Shown here: positions 20,109 to 31,864 of the stretch, in pieces | Position numbering within the stretch: position 1 is the first letter of the stretch | Layout of the letters: the number at the start of each line of letters is the position of its first letter | From: Berghia stephanieae | Lineage: Eukaryota; Mollusca; Gastropoda; Nudibranchia; Aeolidiidae | Length of the DNA stretch: 64,000 nucleotides | Assembly: GCA_034508935.3 (NCBI GenBank) | Contig: CM067443.1 | Location: 3,964,972-4,028,971 of the forward strand | Direction of reading: 5' to 3' | The notes under the pieces: model-generated | The model's database searches: none | Told to the model about the DNA's origin: nothing | What the model saw: the letters and a program-made list of their open reading frames with translations, nothing else | Translations under genes and position numbers: made by a program

Positions 20109-21005
20109 CTGGGTGCCCATTAGGTCTATCCCTGATTTCAGTCTAAATATTCTAAAACCAGTGTAGATAATTACAATTGTTTTTCACCATCTTCTAAGGA
20201 AGAGTAATAGATTTATGCCCATTAGTCCTCAACCTTCATTGCATCACCAAATTTAGCAAAATGAACATGAACTTAAAAGGCCTCGTTTTTCTCTCCTTCT
20301 ATTCTGGAATCACAAGAGTGCAACAAAATTCTCTTTGCGTAATGTGATTGTATGAAAACAAATTGCTAAAGAAGCTCAGAAGCGTTTCATCGCCCAGTTT
20401 GGCAGACCATTACAGGACCTAAAAACAATTTTTAAAAACAAACACAGAAATGGGTATTCTAAATTTGCTGACACAAAATGAATGCTTGGTATTGGAAGAT
20501 GCACAAATAGAGTTAGATGCCCATCTTTCTTTACTGTGAAAACTATTACTGTAAATGTCTATTTAGATATGTTAGAATTTAATGTTGCATCCCATATTCA
20601 TAAATATCAGCCCAATATAACTTTTTCATTAAGACAGTGATCCTCAACTTTGGAGACAGGCCGTTCACGAATTTCTACATGTTTTTAGACAGATGGATAG
20701 GGAGAGACGGATTCGATTGCTTGGCGCCTGGGTCACTGGACATTTCTCTGTATGATTTTTTTCCTTTAGGCCTACTTTAGAGACATTGTTTATTCAGCTC
20801 CAATACCAGATGCCAGCGTGTTATCAATGAAAAAGGAGCTGTTATTGAATCCAACAGGACACAAAAGCTACAAAATACACTGAAAAAAAAATGCGAAAAT
20901 AGGTTGACTTGACTACAGGTAGCTAAAGCAACCATATTGAGGTGCATTGAGTAAAAAATATTGGCAAACAATATGTAAACAGGGAATTATTTTATGGACA
21001 CCATG
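20109..21005 (+). mobile_element. decayed Tc1/mariner-superfamily transposon
   Basis: Worn inverted ends (CTGGGTGCCCATTAGGTC at the left, CATGGTGTCCATAAAATA read inward from the right) are bounded by TA. Translation in shifting frames gives transposase debris: AKEAQKRFIAQFG, then LDISLYDFF and RDIVYSAPIPD, which fit the last catalytic Asp region and C-terminus of a mariner-type enzyme. It is far too damaged to be active. Confidence 0.65.
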
Positions 21006-21269
21006 TATATCTGAATTTTACTGAACACAACCAGAAGGGTTTTATAAAGAAATTAAAAAAAAAAAAAATTCCAACATACCAAAATCCGGAATTAAAGCAT
21101 CAAGATATTCTAAGCATGATGAGAACCACTTAATCTAGAAGTTATAGACAGGATTTTAAAATTTCTATCCAAAATCCTGTTAACAAAAAGATTGCAAAAA
21201 AACGTTCTGTAATTCTGATCATTCTAATACAACATTCAATTAAGGCATTTTTATTTATTTCATCATATA

Positions 21270-22488
21270 AGGGTGGGCTGAAAGTTTTGCAATTTTCGTA
21301 ATAGATCCCTCACTTTTAGGAATAATTCATAAAACACTACATCAAAAGAAAGCTTAAAATTTCAGCCACAGATTGCTAATTGTTTTAATTTTTTGACATC
21401 ACAATCAACACACGAGCTGCAAACGAGGCACCATTTGACATATTCGTCGGCTAAAAACTGATGCCATTTTTCTCTAAACCAAGATTGGACAGCAGCCTTC
21501 ACATCTTTGTCGCTTTCATAGTGGTTTCCTTTGAGATACTCCTTCAATTTAGCGAATAAAAAGAAGTCTGAAGGTGCTAGGTCGGGACCGTAGGGTGGAT
21601 GTGGCAAGCTCAGAATTCAAGGTTTTACCCTGTTCCAAAAATTTGATATGAACATCTTCAAAGTCCCAGAAAATCGTGAGCAGTACCTTTCTAGCCACAG
21701 CTTTGAACTTTTTTTTGGACAAGGAGAGTTCTTGTGTCGGTATTCCATTGACTGGCATTTGCTATCTGGGTCATAATGGTGGACCCATGACTCGTCTCCA
21801 GTGACTATTTGTTGAATAAAGGCATCGCCTTCGTCTTCATACCTTTTCAATAGCTTGAAGCAAATTGTTTTTGTTGCTCTTTCATGTCACTTGTCAACAT
21901 TCATGGGACCCACCTGGCAGACACTTTCCTGTATTCAAGGATCAATGTTACGATGTGGTGACCCCTTTCCTTTGAAATTCCATCTTCTATCACAATGTCA
22001 GTTCGTCTAACATGCCAATTTGCAAGAATCGTGTTTTCGACTTCAGTTTGATTACTGACATTCGAGGCCCTTTGCAGCCTCCCACAAAGAGTTTGATCTT
22101 GAAATTTTGTTTAGATTGGGTCTCCTCCTCCCAGGAACCTTACCCACCCCCAAACGGTGCTGTAATTGACACAAGCGTCACCATTAACACGCTTCATTCT
22201 GGTATGGACTTCAATGTGTGAACAGCCTTCAGCACTAGGAAATTCAATAACAGCACGCAGCTTGAATTGAATATCTTTTGGTGCAGCCAATTTTTTTTTT
22301 TCTTTTGATTGGGGTTGTTGACCACATAATAAGTCAAAAGTGATTATGTCACGCAAAGAGGACATATACCTTATAAATTTAACACATCAAAGCCAGTTGG
22401 TTAGAAAGTTTTCATACCTAATTTTAAGGTTCTAAGTCAACTATCTTAAAAATTATATGGAAAACTGCAAAACTTTCCAGCTCAACGT
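21270..22488 (-). mobile_element. mariner-like transposon, decayed
   Basis: Minus-strand pieces of a mariner transposase: an N-terminal FKLRAVIEFPSAEGCSHIEV helix-turn-helix region, FIQQIVTGDESWVHHYDPDS (first catalytic Asp) and PHPPYGPDLAPSDFFLFAKL (third). The region with the second Asp is lost by an internal deletion. The ends share GGGCTGAAAGTTTTGCAATT at the left and GAGCTGGAAAGTTTTGCAGT read inward from the right, with TA flanks. It is non-autonomous. Confidence 0.8.
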
Positions 22489-22667
22489 TATAACTAAGCA
22501 ATTTGAATGAAGTATTTTTTTTAAAATATCAAAATATCTTTGGATCAAGCAAGACTGCAAAAAATATCTCGCCAAATTAAATGCATACAATGTAAAAAAT
22601 TAAATATCTAAAATGATCATAATGGCAATTTTGTTTCTGAGATTGTACTGTGAGCGATGACGTAGTA

Positions 22668-24051
22668 CGAGGGCTCTTTCAGAAATAACCGAAAAATGCC
22701 CATTGCTCAGCAACCAGTGGAGATTTTTTAATTCTGTAAACGACATGATATTCCTTATTTCCTTACGGATATTTCCAGAAATTATGAAGTGCATCATTTT
22801 GCACAATGAATTTCTAGACGATTTTAAAGATGGCGGCCCACCTTGAAACTTGGTCAGAGGAGGAAATCAGAGCTGTCATACGTTTATTTGAACGCCAAAA
22901 GTCTGAATCCTACCGAAATTCATAAAGAACTTCAGAGTGTATATGGTGAGCATGTTATAAGCCGTACACAAGCCTATCACTGGTGTAATTTGTTTGAAGC
23001 CGGCCATTCCGACTTGACAGACAGGGAAGGGAGAGGGCGTTCGATAACTGCGACGTCAGAAGACAATGTGAAGCGAGTTGATGAGCTTATTCGTCAAGAC
23101 AGGAGGTTGAAACTTCATGAAATCGCAAGCAGTCTTGAAATTTCGGAAACTTCTGCCCATAGAATTGTATTTGATGAACTTGGCTAAAGAAAAGTCAGTG
23201 CAAGATGGGTTCCTAAGCAATGGACAGACAATCATAAAGAACAAAGATTGGACATTTGCAGGGAACTTTTGAGAAGAAGCAAGAGCTCACGCAGGGTTCA
23301 CAGGCATACTGCCAATGCCGGCGGAGACTTTCTAGGGTACGATGTGACTTTTCTTGACAGCATATTCACCGGTGATGAGACTTGGTTGCACCATTGCACC
23401 CCAGAAACAAAGCAAGATTCGATGACATGGAAACATCCATCCTCACCTGTCGCGAAGAAATTCAAAGTCATGCGGTCAGCAAAGAAAATAATGGGAACTG
23501 TTTTCTGGGACAGTCGTGGTGTTATTCTGTTCGAAACCTTACAACCTGGAGAAACAGTCAATGCTGCAAGGTACTGCCAAACTCTTGACAAGCTTAGGGA
23601 GGCCATTCGCAGAAAGCGCCCAGGGCAGTTGACTAACGGGGTCATTTTGCAACACGACAACGCTACACCCCACACAGCACGAGTGACGCAAGGTTGGCTA
23701 GAGAAATATGGATGTGAGATTTTGCCACACCCACCACACAGTCCAGACCTCGCACCATCTGATTATCACCTCTTTGGGCCACTGAAACGTGAGCTGGCAG
23801 GAAAGCGCTTTGGTGTCGATGAAGAGCTTGTTGACCATGTGCGGAAATGGCTACAAAACCTTGACGGAAATTTCTTCCGAGAGGGTATCTATTCCATGGT
23901 GCGGCGTTGGCAGAAGTGTGTCGACAGACTTGGCTGTTACGTAGAGAAATGAAGGACGAGTCAAGGTATAAACAAGTGCAAGAATTTTGTTGATAGCATA
24001 AAAAACGCGGATTTTACAGGCATTTTTCGGTTAATTATGAAAGAGCCCTCG
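22668..24051 (+). mobile_element. mariner-type DD34D transposon, nearly intact
   Basis: A 1,384-bp element flanked by TA (22666-22667 and 24052-24053) with inverted repeats of about 33 bp starting CGAGGGCTCTTTCA. The transposase reads from the ATG at 22830 (MAAHLETWSEEEIRAVIR). It carries TGDETW, LQHDNATPH and HSPDLAPSD with 34 residues between the second and third catalytic Asp. I see two breaks: a one-base frame shift in the CGTTTATTTG stretch near 22884, and an in-frame TAA at 23185-23187 (after FDELG). It is the youngest-looking of the three neighbouring elements. Confidence 0.92.
22830..23952 (+). pseudogene. mariner transposase pseudogene (about 340 codons)
   Basis: Paired N-terminal helix-turn-helix motifs (EIHKELQSVYGEHVISRTQ and KLHEIASSLEISETSAHRI) are followed by the catalytic domain with D near 23374, D near 23656 and D near 23761. 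The C-terminus ends CVDRLGCYVEK. The length matches mariner-family transposases. One small indel and one nonsense codon are the only defects that I find. Confidence 0.85.
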
Positions 24052-24587
24052 TAGTATTTAACTAATATTAATAATGATAAAAATAATGGTAATAAAAATA
24101 CAAATAAATATTTGTTATTGATTTATTTGTGGCAAATGTGAAGATGGACAACGACAAACTGACTTTTAATGACCAGTTCAGTATTCTTTTTCTGAACCAA
24201 GATTAGATCTGCATTAAAAATCGTTCAATTTTTCATAAGATCACTAACAAGGAAAACAATTACTTGTTGATACATGCAGTCAACTTATTTAGGATGAGAA
24301 TGGTGAGGACAACTAAATTGTATTATCTGATCTTTTCATGAAATCATTTAGTAAATAAATATCTAGTATATATTACAGAAAAGAGTGCATACAATCAATA
24401 GATGATTGTGTAAAATCAAAGTAATTTATCCCTTGTATTAATTATCAAATTAAATCATTATCTGTTTACGATGGATGTTTAAAATACACAATACCAATTT
24501 CTATGCAGCTGTAAATCAATTTGAATAATGACAACGAAATCAATCTTGTGGATAAACAAAACACACAAAAAAAAAAAAAAAAAAAAA

Positions 24588-24711
<124 letters not shown>

Positions 24712-25674
24712 AATCAAGCTAAAAATATCAACACCTTTAGAAAGCAATGTTTTAAATAACTCCAATGGTCATATCTTATGTTACTACAAAATGACAGTTT
24801 TAAATTGTGTTCATATGTAGACAAAAAGAAATGAAAGAAAGGAAATGTATAAGATGAAGAATGTAATTAAAAAATTTATTAAGCTTGACAAATAAAAGAA
24901 AAAGAAGAGAAAAAAGATTTTAAATATAATCATATTTGCAGAAATTATTACCACCATTCAACACAATCTTCTTTACAAATTTAAACAATTCAATGGTATA
25001 CAATGGCACAATAAAAAGCGCAACATGTAAAAACACTGTAACTCGAAGTCATTTTAAAAGATAAATCAATCAAATTAAAACAAAACTATCAACTATGGCC
25101 AAAGCCTCATGCTAAATTTCAAAAGCCTAACTGTTTGGTAACAGCATGAAGGGACAAATATGACAGCTACACATTTCAACAAAATCCCTAATTGTAACGT
25201 GGAAGTGAGTGGGTGTTGAAGTTATTGCGTACCATGTCGGTTGCAATAAAGATATAAAACTCAAACTTGGCCATAGATAAAGTTTTTTGCTCTCAAATTT
25301 TAATGACGTGGAGTCAAATTTGAGAGAAACATTGGAAATTTTCACCATGCACTATTCCTTTTTTTTTTTTTCTAATTTTTTTGGTTCCAGGCAGTATGTT
25401 AAGAGGATCCCATTTTACATTATAAATAATGCTATGTTAAATGATAATTTTTGTTATGTTAAAAAATGTAAAAAGAAATAAAATCCACACATATTGAGCT
25501 AATTTGAAGAACTTTGCAAAAACTATCCCTCTAAAAAGTTTTTCTGACAAATAAAAGAAGTTAAAAATAAAAACTTGGCTGGGAGATTGGTATTAAGAAA
25601 ATAGTAGCTATTTAATTGACAAAGATGACAAGAATCGTTTACAAAGTTCTTTAAAATTAGCTAGATAAATCCTC

Positions 25675-25684
25675 TTTATTTATT
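25675..25684 (-). terminator. poly(A) signal of the ABC transporter gene
   Basis: On the minus strand it reads AATAAATAAA, about 100 bp past the stop codon at 25786-25788: two overlapping AATAAA signals. Confidence 0.7.
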
Positions 25685-25785
25685 CAAATGTTATAAATAT
25701 GGCCTTTGGTCACAGCTTCAAAAACAATTTCATCACCCTCACACCATACAGAATGACATGAGTAAGTATTCAACAATGTATAACC

Positions 25786-28700
25786 TTAGGGAGAAGCATC
25801 TTCTCCGTCTCCCTCATCCAGGCTCTCTCCCTTTTCTCTCTCTTCTGCTTCTTTCTGAGAGATAAGCTGCTGGTTCCACATCTCAGCGTAATGGCCACCA
25901 CTCATAAGAAGTTCATCATGACTGCAATAGAGAATAAGAAGAATAAGTAAAATTTTTTTAAATCCCAGGAATGCAAGGATACTTGACTTACTTGACTTAG
26001 ATGCCTTTCGCGTCTCGACCGAAAGACGGGTCGCCTTGGCTGTTTCCAGTATTTCCTGTGTGAGGTGTCTCCAATATTGCCGGTCCTCTGCTAGGGTTCT
26101 CAGATTTTCAAGGTCCCCTGCCGTTATGAGACTAATGCTTTGTCCAAGTGTTGTGAGGTTTTTGTTTAGGATCACAGGGAGTGTTGTGATCGGTCTTCCT
26201 CTGAAAAGGTTCCCGTGTTTTTGGAAGTATCCCGACATGGCTTGGTTAGCTGGTATGTTTTTGTCCCTGCGTAGTATGTGACCGAAAAGTTGCCATCGTT
26301 GTTGTAAAATGTCAAAGGAGATTGGTCTTTCTTTTGTGATCTTATAGAGTGATTCATTTGAGATCTTTTTTGGGTATTTGATGTCCAGTACCCTTCTTAG
26401 CTGTGTGCGATGGAAGGCATCCAGATGTTCTTCTTCGGATTTTGTCAACGCCCAAGTGCCGCAGTTATACAGAAGTACCGGTTTTACAAGAGCACGGTAC
26501 AGTGTCAGTTTGGTTTTTCTCTTTATTTTGTCACCTCTAATCCATACATTGGTGAGTTTACTGAGTGCGGCGTTTGATAGCTGTTTTCTTCTTTGTACAT
26601 CCTCGGTGTCTCCAATTAGTGAGCCGACTTTCTTTGTTCTTTTCCATTCCTCTTTGTTCCTCGATATTGTTGTAAATTCGGTTTTATTGGCATTGACTTG
26701 GAGGTTATATTTCATGAGGGTATTTTGTATGATGTCTATATTTGCTGGTGTTGATCCAATAAAATTGACATCATCTGCACAGGCGATTTCTCTACGGATT
26801 GCATTCTCAATATGAGTCGTTGGTTTTGGAATGACTTTTCGAACTTCTTTCAGAGCGTGTTCTAAGTATATTGTGAACAGAATCGGGCTCAGACTATCTC
26901 CTTGGGGGGTCCCGATGTTACTTTCGAACTGCGTCTGTTTTGTGGCCCCGTATATCCTTGGTTGTATCTTTGTGTTGCTGAGGAGAAATCGGATTATTCG
27001 GAGCTCGTCTTCGTCTACTATGTCTGTTAATATCTCCAAAAGTTTTCCTCTGTCGATCGTATCAAAGGCTGCGGACATATCAATGCAAGGATAATCAAAG
27101 CAAAATTTTAAAAAACCCCACTAAATACACAAACCCAAAAAAAAAAAAAGAGAAAAAAAAAAGAAAAAAAAGGAAAGAAAGAAATAGGATAAACAACCTC
27201 GCAAAGGACATGTTTTGAAACTACTCAAGATGGCAACCATAGTGAATTATTCTTCTGTATAGATTCTCTACCCTCCCCGCTCCCAATTTTTCGAGTAGTA
27301 TAAATTTGACCCAAAAAAATACATCCTTCCTTGTACATTTAGATTCACATTTGCTCTACTAAAATATTTTGTATGAAAGGATATATTAAGCAATGGTTAC
27401 TTTTCAATAAAAATGGTAGAATATACCTAAAATTTTGAAATCAAAATAAAGTATCACAAATTTCAAATATGATATTTTTGTTAAAATAGGACTGTTATAA
27501 ACTCATTCCTTTCTTTAAAGTATCGAAGAAATAAGTGGTAGTGGATTATATGGACATGTGAACCAATTTTATGTTAGAAATTTTGATAATCTGAATTTTT
27601 ATATAAGATACAAGAAACACTTTGAGCCTGTGGTAAATTAAAAAAAAAAATAAAAAAAATTATTGAGCTTTTATATAGTGCAATATCCACTGAACGTGCT
27701 CAAAGTGCTTTACAAGGGGTCCCTGGCCAACAGCAACATGTAGGATGGGACATGACGCCTGTTAGGCGACATTACATTTTTTTCGGACAGAGACAAGCTG
27801 TTAATGGCCAGGTACTCATTTTACACCCGAGTACGGTGAGAGAATGTGAGTAAAGAGTATTCTCCAAGGACTAAACTATGCGCCGAGCAAGTTCGAACCC
27901 AGGACCTTCCGATCCGAAAGTGAGTGCCATACTACTAGACCACATAGCCACCCTGTACTTGAAGATGTCATCAGGGAAATAAACAAATAAATTGCTGGAA
28001 TCTATAACTTACGTCCCCTGTTCCAGTATCTCCCCTTCATCGATGACAATAATCTGATGGGAATTGACAATGGTGGATAAGCGATGAGCCACAATGATGG
28101 TGGTTCTGTTCTCACAGACTCGAGAAAGAGATGACTGAATGTTTCTCTCTGTCTTGGTGTCCAAAGCTGATGTGGCCTGTGGGCATTTCACAAGAGATCA
28201 AATTCTCCATGACATTATCGCAATCATTGTATAAAAATATGAATAGTGTCCAATACTGAAATTAACTGAGTTTACTCATTGGTGCTTTCAACTTCAAAAA
28301 ACAAAGAAAAAAAAAGTGAGAGAAAGAAAAAGAAATATACTGGAATGAACCAAAAAAAATCACGAACCCACACACAAAAGGAAATAAAATAAAAACCCAT
28401 CAAAACCACAAAAGTAAATGAACAATGTGAATGTTGGTGATATAATGGGTCTTGAACAATAATGGATTTTTAATTTATTTTATTTATCTCAGAAAGTATA
28501 AATCATCTATTTGGCAAAATGATTCTGATTATTATTTAGGCTACAATTTTTTTAAGTGATCTGAATTTGTGCATCAATTTATCATGAGAGCCAAGTGTCA
28601 TTTTAAGAGATAATTATTTGAATATATGGCAGAAACATATAATATAAGACAGTGAGAGTAAACACTATGACTTTGAAAACAATTCAGAGACTGATAGGCA

Positions 28701-31634
28701 ACCAAGTTTTCCATTCTAAATGAATGATACGTGATTGAATATATAAAGACAGGAAATTTCTGGATGGAAGATGACGAATTAGGTAATCAGCTAACTGCAA
28801 ATAAAATTTTCATTTTTTATTAGTGTAGCATAGCATGAAAATAAATAAAATTGTTTACCATATTATTGTCACAATGAGCATTTCAACCCTGAATTGAACA
28901 TTCCTTATTCCTAATGCACAATATAACATATCCTTCAATAATGAGGCTCCGTGTGAAGTCAACAATTCTTTTTTGAAAGACAATGTATCCAGAGTTGCAA
29001 TCACTATAATTATTTTTAAATATGTGAAAAAGCCAAATTTTTATTTTAAAGGTATTCTACCATGTCAATGGTTTTCAAATGTTTTCTATTCATCCGTACA
29101 TTGAATTTGAGACTAAAATATCCCATGCAAATAAAAGCCAATGGTTGCAATATATCATTGCAAAAATAACTTGCACGATGCAGAGAGAATCAATGCTGGA
29201 AAAAACCCTAACAAAAATCATCAATTATCTGTATATTCGCTTTTGAGCAAAGAATCTCAGTCAGAGTTTAGCAAAACATATGATATTCTAAACAAAGTGC
29301 AGAAAGTCTAGAAGAAGAATGGTCCAGATAGCTCAGTTGGTAGAACACTTGTAGAACACACATGCAAAGGGACGGAGATCAATCATGGGTGAAGATAAGG
29401 TTGTTTTTTTCTGACCCCCTGTCCATCCAGCTGTGATTGCATAGCTGGGTCTGTTAGATCTCTGCAATAGACTAGCATCCTATCCAAGGGATAGCAAGAA
29501 ATTTTATTGTCCATGTCACGCTATAGAAACCGGGTAAAAACTCCGGCTCCATGGGCATCATGACTCTGTAGGACTATAAGAACAAGAGCAACGAAACAGC
29601 AATAGTGGATCTGTTTAGGACCCACCATACTAAAATAATGGCAGGAAGTCTAGAACCAGAGCCAAGAATGCAGATGGGAAGTTTCAATAGACACAAGGAG
29701 ATAGAAGAAACAGCAATAGTGGATCTGTTTAGGACCCATCATACTAAAATAATGGCAGGAAATCTAGAACCAGAGCCAAGAAGGCAGATGGGAAGTTTCA
29801 ATAGACACAAGGAGATAGAAGAAACAGCAATAGTGGGTCTGTTTGGGACCCATCATACTAAAATAATGGCAGGAAGTCTAGAACCAGAGCCAAGAAGGCA
29901 GATGGGAAGTTTCAATAGACACAAGGAGATAGAAGAAACAGCAATAGTGGATCTGTTCAGGAGCCATCATACTAAAATAATGGCAGGAAATCTAGAACCA
30001 GAGCCAAGAAGGCAGATGGGAAGTTTCAATAGACACAAGGAGATAGAAGAAACAGCAATAGTGGATCTGTTTGGGACCCATCATACTAAAATAATGGCAG
30101 GAAGTCTAGAACCAGAGCCAAGAAGGCAGATGGGAAGTTTCAATAGACACAAGGAGATAGAAGAAACAGCAATAGTGGATCTGTTTGGGACCCATCATAC
30201 TAAAATAATGGCAGGAAGTCTAGAACCAGAGCCAAGAAGGCAGATGGGAAGTTTCAATAGACACAAGGAGATAGAAGAAACAGCAATAGTGGATCTGTTT
30301 GGGACCCATCATACTAAAATAATGGCAGGAAGTCTAGAACCAGAGCCAAGAAGGCAGATGGGAAGTTTCAATAGACACAAGGAGATAGAAGAAACAGCAA
30401 CCGTGGATCTGTTCAGGAGCCTTCTCTGGAAAATCCAAAGTAGATCTTCAACCATCCATACAGTGTGAAATAAAAAATATCAAAGGTTAATATAATACGT
30501 TTAATATTACCTCGTCAAGCAAGACTATAGTGGGGGCCTTGAGTAGAGTTCTGGCAATAGCAATTCTCTGCTTCTCCCCACCACTCAGTTTTAAACCTCT
30601 TTCTCCAACCATTGTGTCATATTCTATAAAAGGAGATGTAAAAGTAATTATTAGGTCAGTTTTGTAGTCAATACTGTACACACTTATCCATTCAAAGACA
30701 AATTAAGTAAATTTTATGATTAAAAGAAAAAAAAAACCAAACTGTTCCCCCCTCCCCCCCAAAAAAAAAAAACCCCAAAAAAACCGTGAGCATTACATAA
30801 CATGATATCCACTAAATGTGCTCAGCCCATTAAAGGGGTCCCAAGCCAAGTTTAACCAAGGAGACATGATGCCTGTATGGCGCAACAATAGTTGGTAGTT
30901 TAATTTTGATTTTGAAATCTGAATATTCTTTCTCAATGATAAAAAAAAAAAAAAAAATTCAAGAAAATAACATTTGAATAAAAAATTTCAGCCTTATTAA
31001 TATATAGACCCCATTTAATATTCTTAAGAATGGATGCAGTTTATCAAATTTTGAAGACATCCACTGAAGAGCACAATTTCTGAAATAACATATTGCCATT
31101 TTCCCGGATAATTTTGGAATTAATAATTATCAAAAAAATCAAAAATGGGCAAATTTGGATTTTATTCAAATAATTGGGCATAAAGATAACTCACGCTTGG
31201 GGAAAGTCAGAATCCTATCGTGTATTTCTGCTGCTCTAGCTGCCTCTTCCACCTGATCATCAGTAGAGTCCACATTTCCATACCGAATGTTGTACCTGAA
31301 ATAGGAAAACAAAGTTAACTTTGAAAAAGGTAATTGAAAAAAAAAAAAAAAAAGAAAAAGTAAATGTACAGCAATAACCTGCTCGATGGCATCCACAGTT
31401 GGTATGTTGTTACATTTTGATCACATATTCACATTGGGTAGCCATATTTCCACGCAGAAAAATGTACAGCAATAACCTGCTCGACGGCATCCACAGTTGG
31501 TATGTTGTTACATTTTGATCACATATTCACATTGGGTAGCCATATTTCCACGCAGCAAAATTTTTCCATTGCTTTGTAGCTTCCCTTAATTTCAATAATA
31601 ATGTAATGATAATAATATAATAATAATAATAATA

Positions 31635-31673
<39 letters not shown>

Positions 31674-31764
31674 TAATGATTATACTACTACTACTGCTAC
31701 TCCTAATAATAATAATAATACTAATAATACTACTAATAATATTAATAATAATGATAATAATAAT

Positions 31765-31813
<49 letters not shown>

Positions 31814-31830
31814 TAATATAATACTAATAC

Positions 31831-31864
<34 letters not shown>

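Noticed and set aside
27885-27952. tRNA gene
   Set aside because: A and B boxes are present, but they belong to the head of SINE family A, which continues into the SINE body and recurs many times. No clean cloverleaf with a mature acceptor stem was found.
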